DNA from: Lachnospiraceae bacterium
Lineage (GTDB): Bacteria; Bacillota; Clostridia; Lachnospirales; Lachnospiraceae
Reading direction: 5' to 3'
Assembly (NCBI GenBank): GCA_017518185.1
Contig: JAFWWB010000038.1
Location: 1-48,613 of the forward strand
DNA: 48,613 bases
This document shows positions 1-8,507 of this stretch, one piece after another. The notes under the pieces were generated by a model. The model was not told where the DNA came from and ran no database searches. It saw only the letters and a program-made list of their open reading frames with translations. Numbering within the stretch: the stretch's first letter is position 1; every line of letters begins with the position of its first letter. The position numbers were made by a program, and so were the translations under genes.

Positions 1-3000
1 GATAAAGAAGTAACTATAAGCGGCTGGACTCTGGGTGGAACTTCGAAAGATAACTACAAGCTGGCTGAGACGGGAAACCAGACAACAGCTAAGGCTGATA
101 TAACAGCGCGGGCGATAACCATTAAGGCGAATGACCAGCGTGTGGAGATAGGCAAGAGCATCGCAACCGGTACGGATAAAGTAAGTGTAACTGAAGGTTC
201 ACTTGTAAGAGGCCACAGTATTACTTCCGTATCGCTTAACTCAACATCTACCGAAGCACTTGAAAATGAAGGACGTATTTCTGTGAGTGCAGCGGTGATA
301 AAGAAAGACGCTGAGGATGTTACTTCCAATTATAAGATCACTTATGAGAACGGTCTGATGGTCGTAACTAATCTTAAAGCGCTGATCACAGAGGATCCCG
401 TGATAGCTGAAGGTCTGGTATATACCGGTGTTTCACAGAACCTTATCACTTCGGCCGGTGAGGCAGAAACATCTGTTGAGTTCAGTCTGAATGGAACCGA
501 TTATGATGACGCGGTACCTGCAGGGACCGATGCAAAGACCTATACTGTTTACTACCGTGCAAAGGGCGATGATAGTCACGAGCCCGGTGATGCTGAAGAA
601 TTAAGTGTTACCATAGCAAAGGCTCCGCTGACAGTTAGCGCAAGTGCAAACAGCATTACTTACGGTGATGCTCCTGCGGATAACGGAGTGACTTATACAG
701 GCTTTGTCAATAACGAAACCGAGACCGTGCTTAAGGGAACGCTTGCGTATGAATATACTTATCAGCAGTACGGAAATGTAGGAGCATATGATATCACACC
801 TAAGGGACTCAGCGCCAATAACTATGAACTGACCTTTGCTAAGGGAACACTTACAGTTACTAAGAAGGCTGTGACCGTAAGCGCCAATGCCCAGACCATA
901 GCAAAGGACGGAAAGATAAGCACCAGCCTTAACCAGGCTACTGCTATAACACCTGTTGGTGAAGATAAGCTTAGTGCGGTAACTCTCACAGCAAGCATAA
1001 ATACAGCACAGACAGAAGGCGTGATCATCCCTTCGGGAGCTAAGTTCAGCCGTGGAACGGATGATGTTACCGCTAACTATGATATAAGCTACGTGAACGG
1101 GAAACTTAAAATCAAGCCTGCAGCTGTAGTAACAACAGCGCCTGCTGCTAGATCACTCAGCTATAACGGTACCGATCAGGAGCTTGTAACAGCAGGCACA
1201 GTGAGCGGCGGAAGCATAGCCTACAGCTTGAGTGAGAACGGAACCTACAGTGAGAGCATACCGACAGGTAAGGATGCAGGAACCTATACAGTATACTATA
1301 AGCCGGTACCCGACGCTGATCACAGCGAAGGTGAGGCAGGCAGTGTAGAAGTTGTTATCGCAAAGGCAGCTGCTAATGTAAAGGCCGATGATAAGATCAA
1401 GAATGTAGGAAAGGCAGATCCGGAGCTTACTGCAACAGTGAGCGGTACTTATGGTGAAGACAGCGTAGAATATATTCTCAGCCGTGAGAGCGGAGAAGCT
1501 GTCGGGACTTATGTGATAACTGTTTCAGGTAATGCTGTACAGGGTAACTATAACGTATCCTATGAGAACGGTACATTTACCATAAGTGCAAACAGCATAA
1601 CAACTTCCGTAAGCCTGTCACAGCTCACATATACCTATGACGGAACGGAGAAGAAACCTGCTGTTAACGTAAAAACAGGAGAAACAGTTCTTGCGGATAC
1701 GGATTACACTGTAACTTATGCAAACAACATCAACGCAGGTACAGCTGATGTGACCGTAAGCGAAGCAGAGGGCGGAAGCTACAGCTTTGATCCCGTAACC
1801 GTACACTTCACTATCGAAAAGGCGGCTATCACTCCTTCCGTATCCGTTAACAGCTGGGTATACGGTGAGGAAGCTTCCAAACCTGTCGTGAATGGAAATG
1901 CAGGAAACGGTGCGGTAACATTTACCTACAAGGTAAAAGACGCTGAAGACAGCACCTACGGCACAGAGATCCCTGCGAACATGGGCAGCTATACCATAAA
2001 GGCTGACATAGCAGAGACCGAAAACTATCTCTCCGGATCAGCAACGGCAGACTTTGAGATAACGATGGCAGAGCAGGGCTCAAGTGAGCTTAAGTTCATC
2101 TTCGAAGAAGGAGAACCCAAGCCTGAGTACACAGGCAGTGCCGTTACTCCTAAGGTGCTCGGATACTGCGGTAATGAACTCCTTACCGAAGGCGTGGATT
2201 ACAGCGTTAAGTACAGCAAGAACGTAAATGCCGGTACTGCTGAGGCAAAGATCAGCGGTAAAGGCGATTATAACGGTGAAGAGACTCTTAACTTTACGAT
2301 AGCGCCTAAGAAGCTCTCTGATGAGAGCGGTGCTCCTGCAGAGGGCATAGTAGTCACAGGCCTTGTGGTACAGGGAACAGGCACGGTTAAGCCCAGGCTC
2401 ATCTATAACGGAGTGGTGGCAGCTTCAAAGGAATACGAGTATAAAGGATCCAGGACGGCAAGCGGTAATGAAGCAGTTACCATTACAGCTAAGAACGTAA
2501 ACTTCACCGGAAGCATAGAGAACCTTGAAGTGACACGCATCACTGATAAGAACGAGTTCAAGAAGGCGGAGATAAAGGTTAAGCTTAATAAAGTGAGCCG
2601 TACCTATGACGGAACGCCACAGCTGCTTTCAGATGAGCTAATCGTTACCAATAAGGAGGGTACAGCGCTTGTTGAGGATACCGACTATATCGTAAGCTAT
2701 CCTTCAGATGTAATAAATGCAGGAACAGTAAAGGTCAACATCGTGGGTATAGGATCACATACCGGCAGCGTATCAAAGAGCTACAGGATAGCACCTGCAA
2801 AGGATGCCGCTATAAGCGTAAGCCTTGTTCAGGAAGAAGGCATGGCTGCAGATACATACAGCTTCGTAAAGACCGGTGTTACTCCTGAGGTGACTGCAAG
2901 TGCAACGGTCAACGGACACACTGATATCCTTGAAGAAGGTAAGGACTATACCGTAAGCTACAGCAGTAATAAGAAAGCCGGAGCAGCAGCTAAGGTAAAA

Positions 3001-3639
3001 CTTACCATGCTGGGCAACTATAAGGGAGCAAAGGCAGTTACAAAGAGCTTTGACATAGAAAAAGCATCCCTTGAAGATGCTGATGTATTCCTTAGTGACC
3101 TTATATATAAGAAGGCCGGTACCTATAAGTCAAAGTACGTGATTAGCGTAGACGGTGAAATCCTTGCTTCCACCGAGTATAAGGTAACGTATTCCGATAA
3201 CGGAAAGGTAACACTGGCAGATAATGAGAATGAGAAGACTGTTACCGTGACCATCACATCTAAAGATAAGAACTTCAAGGCAGGAAGCATAACAAAAACC
3301 TACAGGGTATACAGGAATGCCAATGCGACGGATGTGTCAAAGGCTGCTGTAAAGCTTGTGGTCAAGGGTGGTACAAAGAGTCATTCAAGCGTAGGCTATA
3401 CCGGTGCACCCATCATCTTCGATCCTGCAGATGATAATCGTCAGGCAGACATATCCGTGAAGATCGGTAAGACCACCCTGTACGGAGCACAGGTATTCGA
3501 ATACTTTGATGTAAGCTATGCCGAAAATATACTTAAGGGCAAGGGAACTATCATCCTTACTGCGAAGGATACAGAGAACAATCCCTACAGCGGCATGTGC
3601 TCAGGTAAGTTCACTATCACAGCACATAAGATAAAGTAA
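1..3639 (+). CDS. Ig-like (MBG/YDG) repeat surface protein, 5' partial
   Basis: The frame is open from base 1, so the true start lies outside the window; 1212 residues are visible. The protein is an array of bacterial Ig-like modules. YGX-type MBG domains (for example SITYGDAPADNGVTYTGF) alternate with YDG-type modules (TYDGTEKKP, TYDGTPQL) that carry the recurrent 'DYTVTYANNINAGTA' strand pattern. Such modules are known in exported adhesin-like proteins of Firmicutes and build a long stalk. The last ~190 residues resemble the C-terminus of the 1987-residue protein at 32713-38676 (both have a Y-T-G segment, then F-DV-YA-N--KGK-TIIL-A, then a G-FTI ending). No LPXTG signal or terminal membrane helix is visible, so the mode of attachment is unknown. 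Surface location is inferred from the domain type, because the signal peptide is not in the window. Confidence 0.85.
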   Translation, partial: DKEVTISGWTLGGTSKDNYKLAETGNQTTAKADITARAITIKANDQRVEIGKSIATGTDKVSVTEGSLVRGHSITSVSLNSTSTEALENEGRISVSAAVIKKDAEDVTSNYKITYENGLMVVTNLKALITEDPVIAEGLVYTGVSQNLITSAGEAETSVEFSLNGTDYDDAVPAGTDAKTYTVYYRAKGDDSHEPGDAEELSVTIAKAPLTVSASANSITYGDAPADNGVTYTGFVNNETETVLKGTLAYEYTYQQYGNVGAYDITPKGLSANNYELTFAKGTLTVTKKAVTVSANAQTIAKDGKISTSLNQATAITPVGEDKLSAVTLTASINTAQTEGVIIPSGAKFSRGTDDVTANYDISYVNGKLKIKPAAVVTTAPAARSLSYNGTDQELVTAGTVSGGSIAYSLSENGTYSESIPTGKDAGTYTVYYKPVPDADHSEGEAGSVEVVIAKAAANVKADDKIKNVGKADPELTATVSGTYGEDSVEYILSRESGEAVGTYVITVSGNAVQGNYNVSYENGTFTISANSITTSVSLSQLTYTYDGTEKKPAVNVKTGETVLADTDYTVTYANNINAGTADVTVSEAEGGSYSFDPVTVHFTIEKAAITPSVSVNSWVYGEEASKPVVNGNAGNGAVTFTYKVKDAEDSTYGTEIPANMGSYTIKADIAETENYLSGSATADFEITMAEQGSSELKFIFEEGEPKPEYTGSAVTPKVLGYCGNELLTEGVDYSVKYSKNVNAGTAEAKISGKGDYNGEETLNFTIAPKKLSDESGAPAEGIVVTGLVVQGTGTVKPRLIYNGVVAASKEYEYKGSRTASGNEAVTITAKNVNFTGSIENLEVTRITDKNEFKKAEIKVKLNKVSRTYDGTPQLLSDELIVTNKEGTALVEDTDYIVSYPSDVINAGTVKVNIVGIGSHTGSVSKSYRIAPAKDAAISVSLVQEEGMAADTYSFVKTGVTPEVTASATVNGHTDILEEGKDYTVSYSSNKKAGAAAKVKLTMLGNYKGAKAVTKSFDIEKASLEDADVFLSDLIYKKAGTYKSKYVISVDGEILASTEYKVTYSDNGKVTLADNENEKTVTVTITSKDKNFKAGSITKTYRVYRNANATDVSKAAVKLVVKGGTKSHSSVGYTGAPIIFDPADDNRQADISVKIGKTTLYGAQVFEYFDVSYAENILKGKGTIILTAKDTENNPYSGMCSGKFTITAHKIK

Positions 3640-3731
3640 GATCCTTAAGGCATACACCATCGGGGTGATATGAATAGACCCGGGTGAATCATAAGCAGCT
3701 GAAGGAACTGTAAATTTTTGAGGATATATCG

Positions 3732-4169
3732 ATGCTTAGCATATATTTTGGCGATCATGATGATGAGATCTATGATCCCGCTACCTATTTTCTGAACCAG
3801 TATGAGGATGAATGGATCACTGACGAGCTGTCCGAGAAAATGATACAGGATGTAGACAGATCGAAAGTGGTGGGCGCGCATATAATTGAAAGCCCTGTTC
3901 TGGGAGCTATAACCCCGCGGGAATTGTCAGGGGGCGTTAAAACACTGATACTTCTGGCTTTCGATGATGGAGATCATATATTCAATGCTTCTGCCTGCGG
4001 GGATAACTGTGCACCATGGATAGAAAAGATAGCTTCGGAAAAGGATATCAGGATAACCCTTCATCACATCATGCATTTCGGTGAAGATGTGGAGGCGATG
4101 ATATTGAATGAAGGAAAAGCCGTGAAGGGATTCCGGGAATACCTGATGACAGCGATAAAGTACGTGTAG
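3732..4169 (+). CDS. DUF4869 domain protein
   Basis: A 145-residue soluble protein that matches the DUF4869 pattern as I know it: an N-terminal LSIYFGD segment, a middle GGVKTLILLAFDD strand, the hallmark FNASACGDNCAPWI with two close cysteines, and a C-terminal H-IMHFGED plus REY segment. Function is unknown. ATG follows a GAGGA-like site at about 3718. The stop is 8 bases before the P-loop gene at 4178, so the two are almost certainly co-transcribed. I recall the same two families side by side in other Clostridia, which suggests a functional pair. No signal peptide or membrane segment is visible. Family assignment is from remembered family features, not a search. Confidence 0.75.
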   Translation: MLSIYFGDHDDEIYDPATYFLNQYEDEWITDELSEKMIQDVDRSKVVGAHIIESPVLGAITPRELSGGVKTLILLAFDDGDHIFNASACGDNCAPWIEKIASEKDIRITLHHIMHFGEDVEAMILNEGKAVKGFREYLMTAIKYV

Positions 4170-4177
4170 GTGAACGC

Positions 4178-5146
4178 ATGAGAGGCAGGTACAGAGTATC
4201 CGTACAGAATAAAAAGATCATATATGAATTTGAACTGGTAAGAAATATCACGGTGATCCGGGGGGATAGTGCCAGCGGAAAGACTACTCTCATCGATATG
4301 CTCAGCCAATATGAGCAGAACGGGGATAGCAGCGGGATAAGTCTGAAATGTGAGAAAAGATGTGTCGTTCTGACTGCGGTAAGATGGAAAGAAAACCTGG
4401 ACAGCATACACGAAAGTATTGTCTTTATCGATGAAAATTCCCGATTTATAACGAGCGACGATTTTGCACGTGCGGTTAAGACGAGCGACTGCTATTTTGT
4501 GATAGTTACACGCGATAATCTGTATAATCTTCCTTATAGTGTGGATGAGATATACGGCATCCGTGAATCGGGAAAGTATGCAGGACTTAAGAAGTGTTAT
4601 AACGAATTCTACCGGATCTATTCCGGGGCAACAATGGCGGACAGCCTTCCGGAGTGTGTGCTCACGGAGGATTCCAATTCGGGATATGAGTTTTTTGAGG
4701 CTCTTTCCCGGGATAAAGGTATTGAGTGTATCAGCGCAGGGGGCAAATCTCATGTAGCTGCCGTACTGAGTGCAATGTCCGGGAGGGCGTGTCTTGTGAT
4801 AGCGGACGGAGCTGCTTTCGGATGTGAGATGAACCGCATTACGGAACTGCTGAATGCGGGCAGTGCTATAGTATTGTATCTCCCCGAATCTTTTGAGTGG
4901 CTGATACTTAAGTCGGGACTTGTGGACGGAAGGCGTATAGAAGAACTGCTTGAACATCCTGAGGATCATGTGGAAAGCAGCGAATACTTCAGCTGGGAGA
5001 GATTTTTCAGCAGTGTTCTGATAAGCGAAACAGAAGGAACGTATTTAAAGTACTCGAAAGAAAAGCTGAATGATGCATATCTGCAGGAACGGGAGAAAAA
5101 TGCGATCATAGAAGCGATGGACAGGATCGGGGATCTGTTTAGATAA
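4178..5146 (+). CDS. P-loop ATPase-like protein paired with DUF4869
   Basis: A 322-residue soluble protein. Residues ~23-41 form a strand plus Walker A (IRGDSASGKTTLIDML). SIVFIDEN near residue 86 fits Walker B, and CYFVIVTRDN near residue 108 looks like a sensor strand, giving a compact RecA/ABC-like core. The C-terminal half has no family I can name with certainty. The segment ISAGGKSHV followed by a strand and VIADGAAFGCEMNRI has a Toprim-like feel (strand, acidic DGA, conserved E), which is only a suggestion. Similar database proteins are, from memory, sometimes mislabelled 'translation initiation factor 2'; nothing here supports that. The start ATG has AGGTGA just upstream, overlapping the stop of the DUF4869 gene. 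Role unknown. Confidence 0.7.
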   Translation: MRGRYRVSVQNKKIIYEFELVRNITVIRGDSASGKTTLIDMLSQYEQNGDSSGISLKCEKRCVVLTAVRWKENLDSIHESIVFIDENSRFITSDDFARAVKTSDCYFVIVTRDNLYNLPYSVDEIYGIRESGKYAGLKKCYNEFYRIYSGATMADSLPECVLTEDSNSGYEFFEALSRDKGIECISAGGKSHVAAVLSAMSGRACLVIADGAAFGCEMNRITELLNAGSAIVLYLPESFEWLILKSGLVDGRRIEELLEHPEDHVESSEYFSWERFFSSVLISETEGTYLKYSKEKLNDAYLQEREKNAIIEAMDRIGDLFR

Positions 5147-5196
5147 TAAGTGTTATATACGGCGGAAGCCGCTGAGATAAAGGAAAGGAGAAGGCA

Positions 5197-8100
5197 ATGA
5201 AGAAAAGAAGTGTGAGAGGAGCCCTGGCGCTTACGGCGGGGCTGCTGATGCTTGCAGGAGAGGTTATGCCTGTATGTGCAGAGGGAACGGATGCTTACGA
5301 AACTGAATACGAAGAAGAGTCAGAAGCTGCTTTGGAAGCTGAAGAGGCCGAAGAGGCTAAAGAGGAAGCTGAAGAAGATGTAGAAGAAGATGTAAAGGCA
5401 GTTGAAGAAGAAAGTACCGAAGAGGCTGAAGAAGCCGGGGCGGAGACAGCTTCTGATGCTGCTGAAAAAGAAGAGGTATATGATGCCGACACTGCAGGTG
5501 ATACGAGCTGGCAGGAAGATTTTGAATATGAACTCGGAGAATGGTATGGAAGGATGGATGATGACGGCAATGCTTTCGAAGTGATCTATCTCCGCGGAAA
5601 CTATACAGGAACAAAAACAGAACTGAAAATACCTGCAAAAGCTGTCATAGACGGGAAAGAATATATAACGCTTCTGGAAGATTTTTCGCTGAATAACACA
5701 GAGGTGAAAAGTATAAGTTTTGAAAAAGGAGTTATTCTTGAGAATTCTATCGGGTGTTTCAAAGACTGTACCGCACTTGAAAGTGTCGATCTGAGCGGAC
5801 TGGATACGTCTGGTGTATATAGTTTCTTTCGCATGTTCGAAGGCTGCAGCAGTCTTAAGGAGATTAATCTGAGTGGAATAGATACTTCAAAGGCTGTTGG
5901 TTTACAAAGTATGTTCAAAGGCTGTAGCAGCCTGACAAAGCTGGATGTGAGCGGTTTTGATACGTCCAACGTTGGAGAATTTAGCTATATGTTTGCCGGC
6001 TGCAGCAGCCTGACAGAGCTGAATGTGAGCGGATTTGATACTACTAAAGCTACACATATGTATGGCATGTTTGATGGTTGTAGTAGTCTGACAAATCTGG
6101 ATATAAGTGGATTTGATACATCCCATGTTACGGATCTGTCTCATATGTTCAAAGACTGCAGTAATCTGACAAAGCTGAATGTCAGTGGATTTAACACATC
6201 AAAGGCAGAAAGTATTCGTGGTATGTTTGACGGGTGCAGCAGCCTGACAGAACTGGATGTCAGTGGGTTTGACCTTTCAAAAAATAAAGAACTGAAATAT
6301 ATGTTCCGTGGATGCAGTAGCCTGAAAAGGCTGGATGTCAGTGGATTTAATACATCCAATGTCACGGAATTGTGGGATGTGTTTCGTGGCTGCAACAGTC
6401 TGACAGAGCTGGATGTGAGCGGGTTTGATACGTCAAAAGTAACCGATTTCAGTAACATGTTCTCCGGCTGCAGTAGTCTGACAAAGCTTGACGTGAGTGG
6501 TTTTGATACTTCTGCTGCAACAAATATGGGCTCCATGTTTTATGAGTGCAGCAGTCTAGAAAAGCTGGATGTAAGCGGGTTCAAAACGTCCAAAGTTACG
6601 AATATGGCCGGCATGTTTGACCGATGCAATAAACTGAAAACTGTGGATGTGAGCAGCTTTGATACAGCAAATGTTACAAATTTAAATGGCATGTTTTATC
6701 TGTGTGAAAGCCTTGAAAGTATCAATGTGAGCAACTTTGATACTTCAAAGGTTGAAGATATGGCATATCTGTTTGGCGATTGTAAGAGCCTTAAGGAACT
6801 GGATGTGAAGAATTTTAACACCTCTGCGGCAAAACGTCTTGATGGTATGTTTGTCGGGTGTGATTCAATAGAAAAACTTGATGTGAGCGGCTTTGACACT
6901 TCAAATACGGAATGCATGTATTTAATGTTCGGATGCAAAGTCACAGAGCTTGATGTGAGCGGGTTCAATACAGGAAAGCTGAAATATATAGGGTATCTGT
7001 TTAACAGCTGCAAGAATCTGAAAAGCCTTGATCTGAGTAAGTGGGATCTCGGAGCTGTAGCCGAATATAATGAGAAGGATCCATATTGGACGGAAAAGAA
7101 GCATTTCTTTGCCGGTTGTGAGTCTCTGGAGACGATTAAAACACCGCTGAACCTGAGCGCAAATTATGCTATCCCGCTTCCGGGTAAATATGTTGACGCT
7201 TCGGGAAATAAATATACTGAACTGCCGCATTCGGACAAGAGTATCACTCTTACACGTTCCGGCGGATATATTCCCATTGACGGAGGCAGTGTTACCCCCC
7301 AGCCTGAGGGAGGGGATATCCTGCTTGACGGAGTGAAGGCCGCTTCTCTTAAGGCCGCCTTCAAGTCTATGAAGACGGAAAAGGATTATGTGCTTGAGCT
7401 TGGTAGCGATGCTAAAGAGGAGGTCAATCTGACGATCCCCAAGACGGCAAAGAGCGTGACTATAAAGGGGAACGGCCATTCCATAGAGATAACGGGAACG
7501 AAGCTGACTTCAAACGCACCGCTCATTCTGGAGAACGTCAGGTTTATTGCTAAAACAAAGAAGAACCAGCCTGCGAAGTTTACCGTTTTCGCAAAGAAGG
7601 GGCTTACGGTGAAAGAAAACGTAAGTTTTGAGAGTGCAGCGGTCCTGGTCAAGTCCGGAGCGGAGATAGATCTGTACGGAGAGCTTGCTGCAGACACAGT
7701 GAACTGCAAGAAGCTCATACTGGAGGATGCCTCTGTACTGAAGGCCATTCCGAACAGTAAGATAACAGTTAAGGACAGCATTGAAGCCCGGGGTGGAGAT
7801 ATAGAACTTGAGGAAGGCTTCAATAAGCCCATTGTGCTGAACGGAACTGTCAGCCTGGGAGAGGGAATTGACAATATCCTGATCACCGGAACAAAGCAGG
7901 CGGACGGTACCCAGATACTCAAGACTTCCGCAAAGAAGCTCAGCGCAGACCAGCTGAAGAGCAGCTTTGACGTAAGTGATATCACCGAAAACGCCGGAGA
8001 TACACATCTTTATTACTTAAGCAGCGGCAAGGCCTGCATCTTCGGTGAGACTATCACCGTCGGTGAAGGAAAGTACGGCCTCTGGAAGGATGCAGTAGCG

Positions 8101-8379
8101 GCGGTGAACACGGCAGTGAAAAGCGGGAATAAGAATCCCGTTATCAGGATCGACGGAGATGTGAACATAAAGGGCAAATTCCTGTTGCCGAAGAAGGGCT
8201 ATGAGACCCTGACAATTGAAGGCAGCGGAACGATCACCTTTACAGGAGACATCAGGCTTACCGGCAATACAGTGATAGCTGAGGGGATCACGCTCAATAA
8301 GGTTGATAAGAAGGGGAATAAAGTGAGCGGGAAGGTGAACAAGGGAAAGTACACTTATACAGGAGCGGAAAAATTCTGA
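5197..8379 (+). CDS. BspA/DUF285-type repeat surface protein
   Basis: A 1060-residue exported protein. Residues 1-28 are a signal peptide (KKR, hydrophobic core, then MPVCAEG). Residues ~30-95 are an acidic Glu/Ala linker. Residues ~194-620 hold about 16 repeats of 26 residues of the DUF285/BspA type, consensus LT-LDVSGFDTS-VT-----MF-GCSS, a leucine-rich-repeat relative known from surface proteins. From ~706 a different C-terminal module begins (SLKAAFKSM, NLTIPK, TIKGNG), probably a right-handed beta-solenoid, and ends KGKYTYTG. That module recurs in the protein at 14151-16565 and, more divergently, at 25947-28169. There is no LPXTG motif. The start ATG has GGAAAGGAG upstream. Likely an adhesin or surface scaffold; the ligand is unknown. 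Confidence 0.88.
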   Translation: MKKRSVRGALALTAGLLMLAGEVMPVCAEGTDAYETEYEEESEAALEAEEAEEAKEEAEEDVEEDVKAVEEESTEEAEEAGAETASDAAEKEEVYDADTAGDTSWQEDFEYELGEWYGRMDDDGNAFEVIYLRGNYTGTKTELKIPAKAVIDGKEYITLLEDFSLNNTEVKSISFEKGVILENSIGCFKDCTALESVDLSGLDTSGVYSFFRMFEGCSSLKEINLSGIDTSKAVGLQSMFKGCSSLTKLDVSGFDTSNVGEFSYMFAGCSSLTELNVSGFDTTKATHMYGMFDGCSSLTNLDISGFDTSHVTDLSHMFKDCSNLTKLNVSGFNTSKAESIRGMFDGCSSLTELDVSGFDLSKNKELKYMFRGCSSLKRLDVSGFNTSNVTELWDVFRGCNSLTELDVSGFDTSKVTDFSNMFSGCSSLTKLDVSGFDTSAATNMGSMFYECSSLEKLDVSGFKTSKVTNMAGMFDRCNKLKTVDVSSFDTANVTNLNGMFYLCESLESINVSNFDTSKVEDMAYLFGDCKSLKELDVKNFNTSAAKRLDGMFVGCDSIEKLDVSGFDTSNTECMYLMFGCKVTELDVSGFNTGKLKYIGYLFNSCKNLKSLDLSKWDLGAVAEYNEKDPYWTEKKHFFAGCESLETIKTPLNLSANYAIPLPGKYVDASGNKYTELPHSDKSITLTRSGGYIPIDGGSVTPQPEGGDILLDGVKAASLKAAFKSMKTEKDYVLELGSDAKEEVNLTIPKTAKSVTIKGNGHSIEITGTKLTSNAPLILENVRFIAKTKKNQPAKFTVFAKKGLTVKENVSFESAAVLVKSGAEIDLYGELAADTVNCKKLILEDASVLKAIPNSKITVKDSIEARGGDIELEEGFNKPIVLNGTVSLGEGIDNILITGTKQADGTQILKTSAKKLSADQLKSSFDVSDITENAGDTHLYYLSSGKACIFGETITVGEGKYGLWKDAVAAVNTAVKSGNKNPVIRIDGDVNIKGKFLLPKKGYETLTIEGSGTITFTGDIRLTGNTVIAEGITLNKVDKKGNKVSGKVNKGKYTYTGAEKF
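5776..7050 (+). repeat. Tandem 78-bp coding repeats (DUF285)
   Basis: About 16 head-to-tail 78-base units plus a partial one, each coding 26 residues with an invariant LDVSGFDTS-like strand and an MF-GC-S turn holding one Cys per unit. Units are clearly diverged at DNA level, so this is an old array rather than a recent expansion. One unit (near 6900-6970) is shortened. Confidence 0.85.
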
Positions 8380-8381
8380 AA

Positions 8382-8501
8382 GATCCCTCGACTACAGTCG
8401 CTGCGCTCCTTACGCTCGGGATGACAAAAAAGAAGTCAGACCCTGCGGCTCTCCGCTCAGAATGACAAAACATATGTCATTCCGAGCAGAGTCGAGGAAT
8501 C
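8382..8501. repeat. REP-like inverted repeat cluster
   Basis: Between convergent genes lie three copies of one short element. Copy 1 (8382-8426) reads GATCCCTCGACT, then an insert, then GCTCGGGATGACA. Copy 2 (~8442-8467) is degenerate and ends GCTCAGAATGACA. Copy 3 (8475-8501) is inverted: TGTCATTCCGAGC then AGTCGAGGAATC. Outer copies pair almost perfectly (11 of 12 and 12 of 13 bases), so the region can form a long hairpin. A fourth, simple copy sits at 25720-25746. It may act as an mRNA 3' structure for both flanking genes, but it has no U-tract. Confidence 0.75.
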
Positions 8502-8507
8502 AAATAT

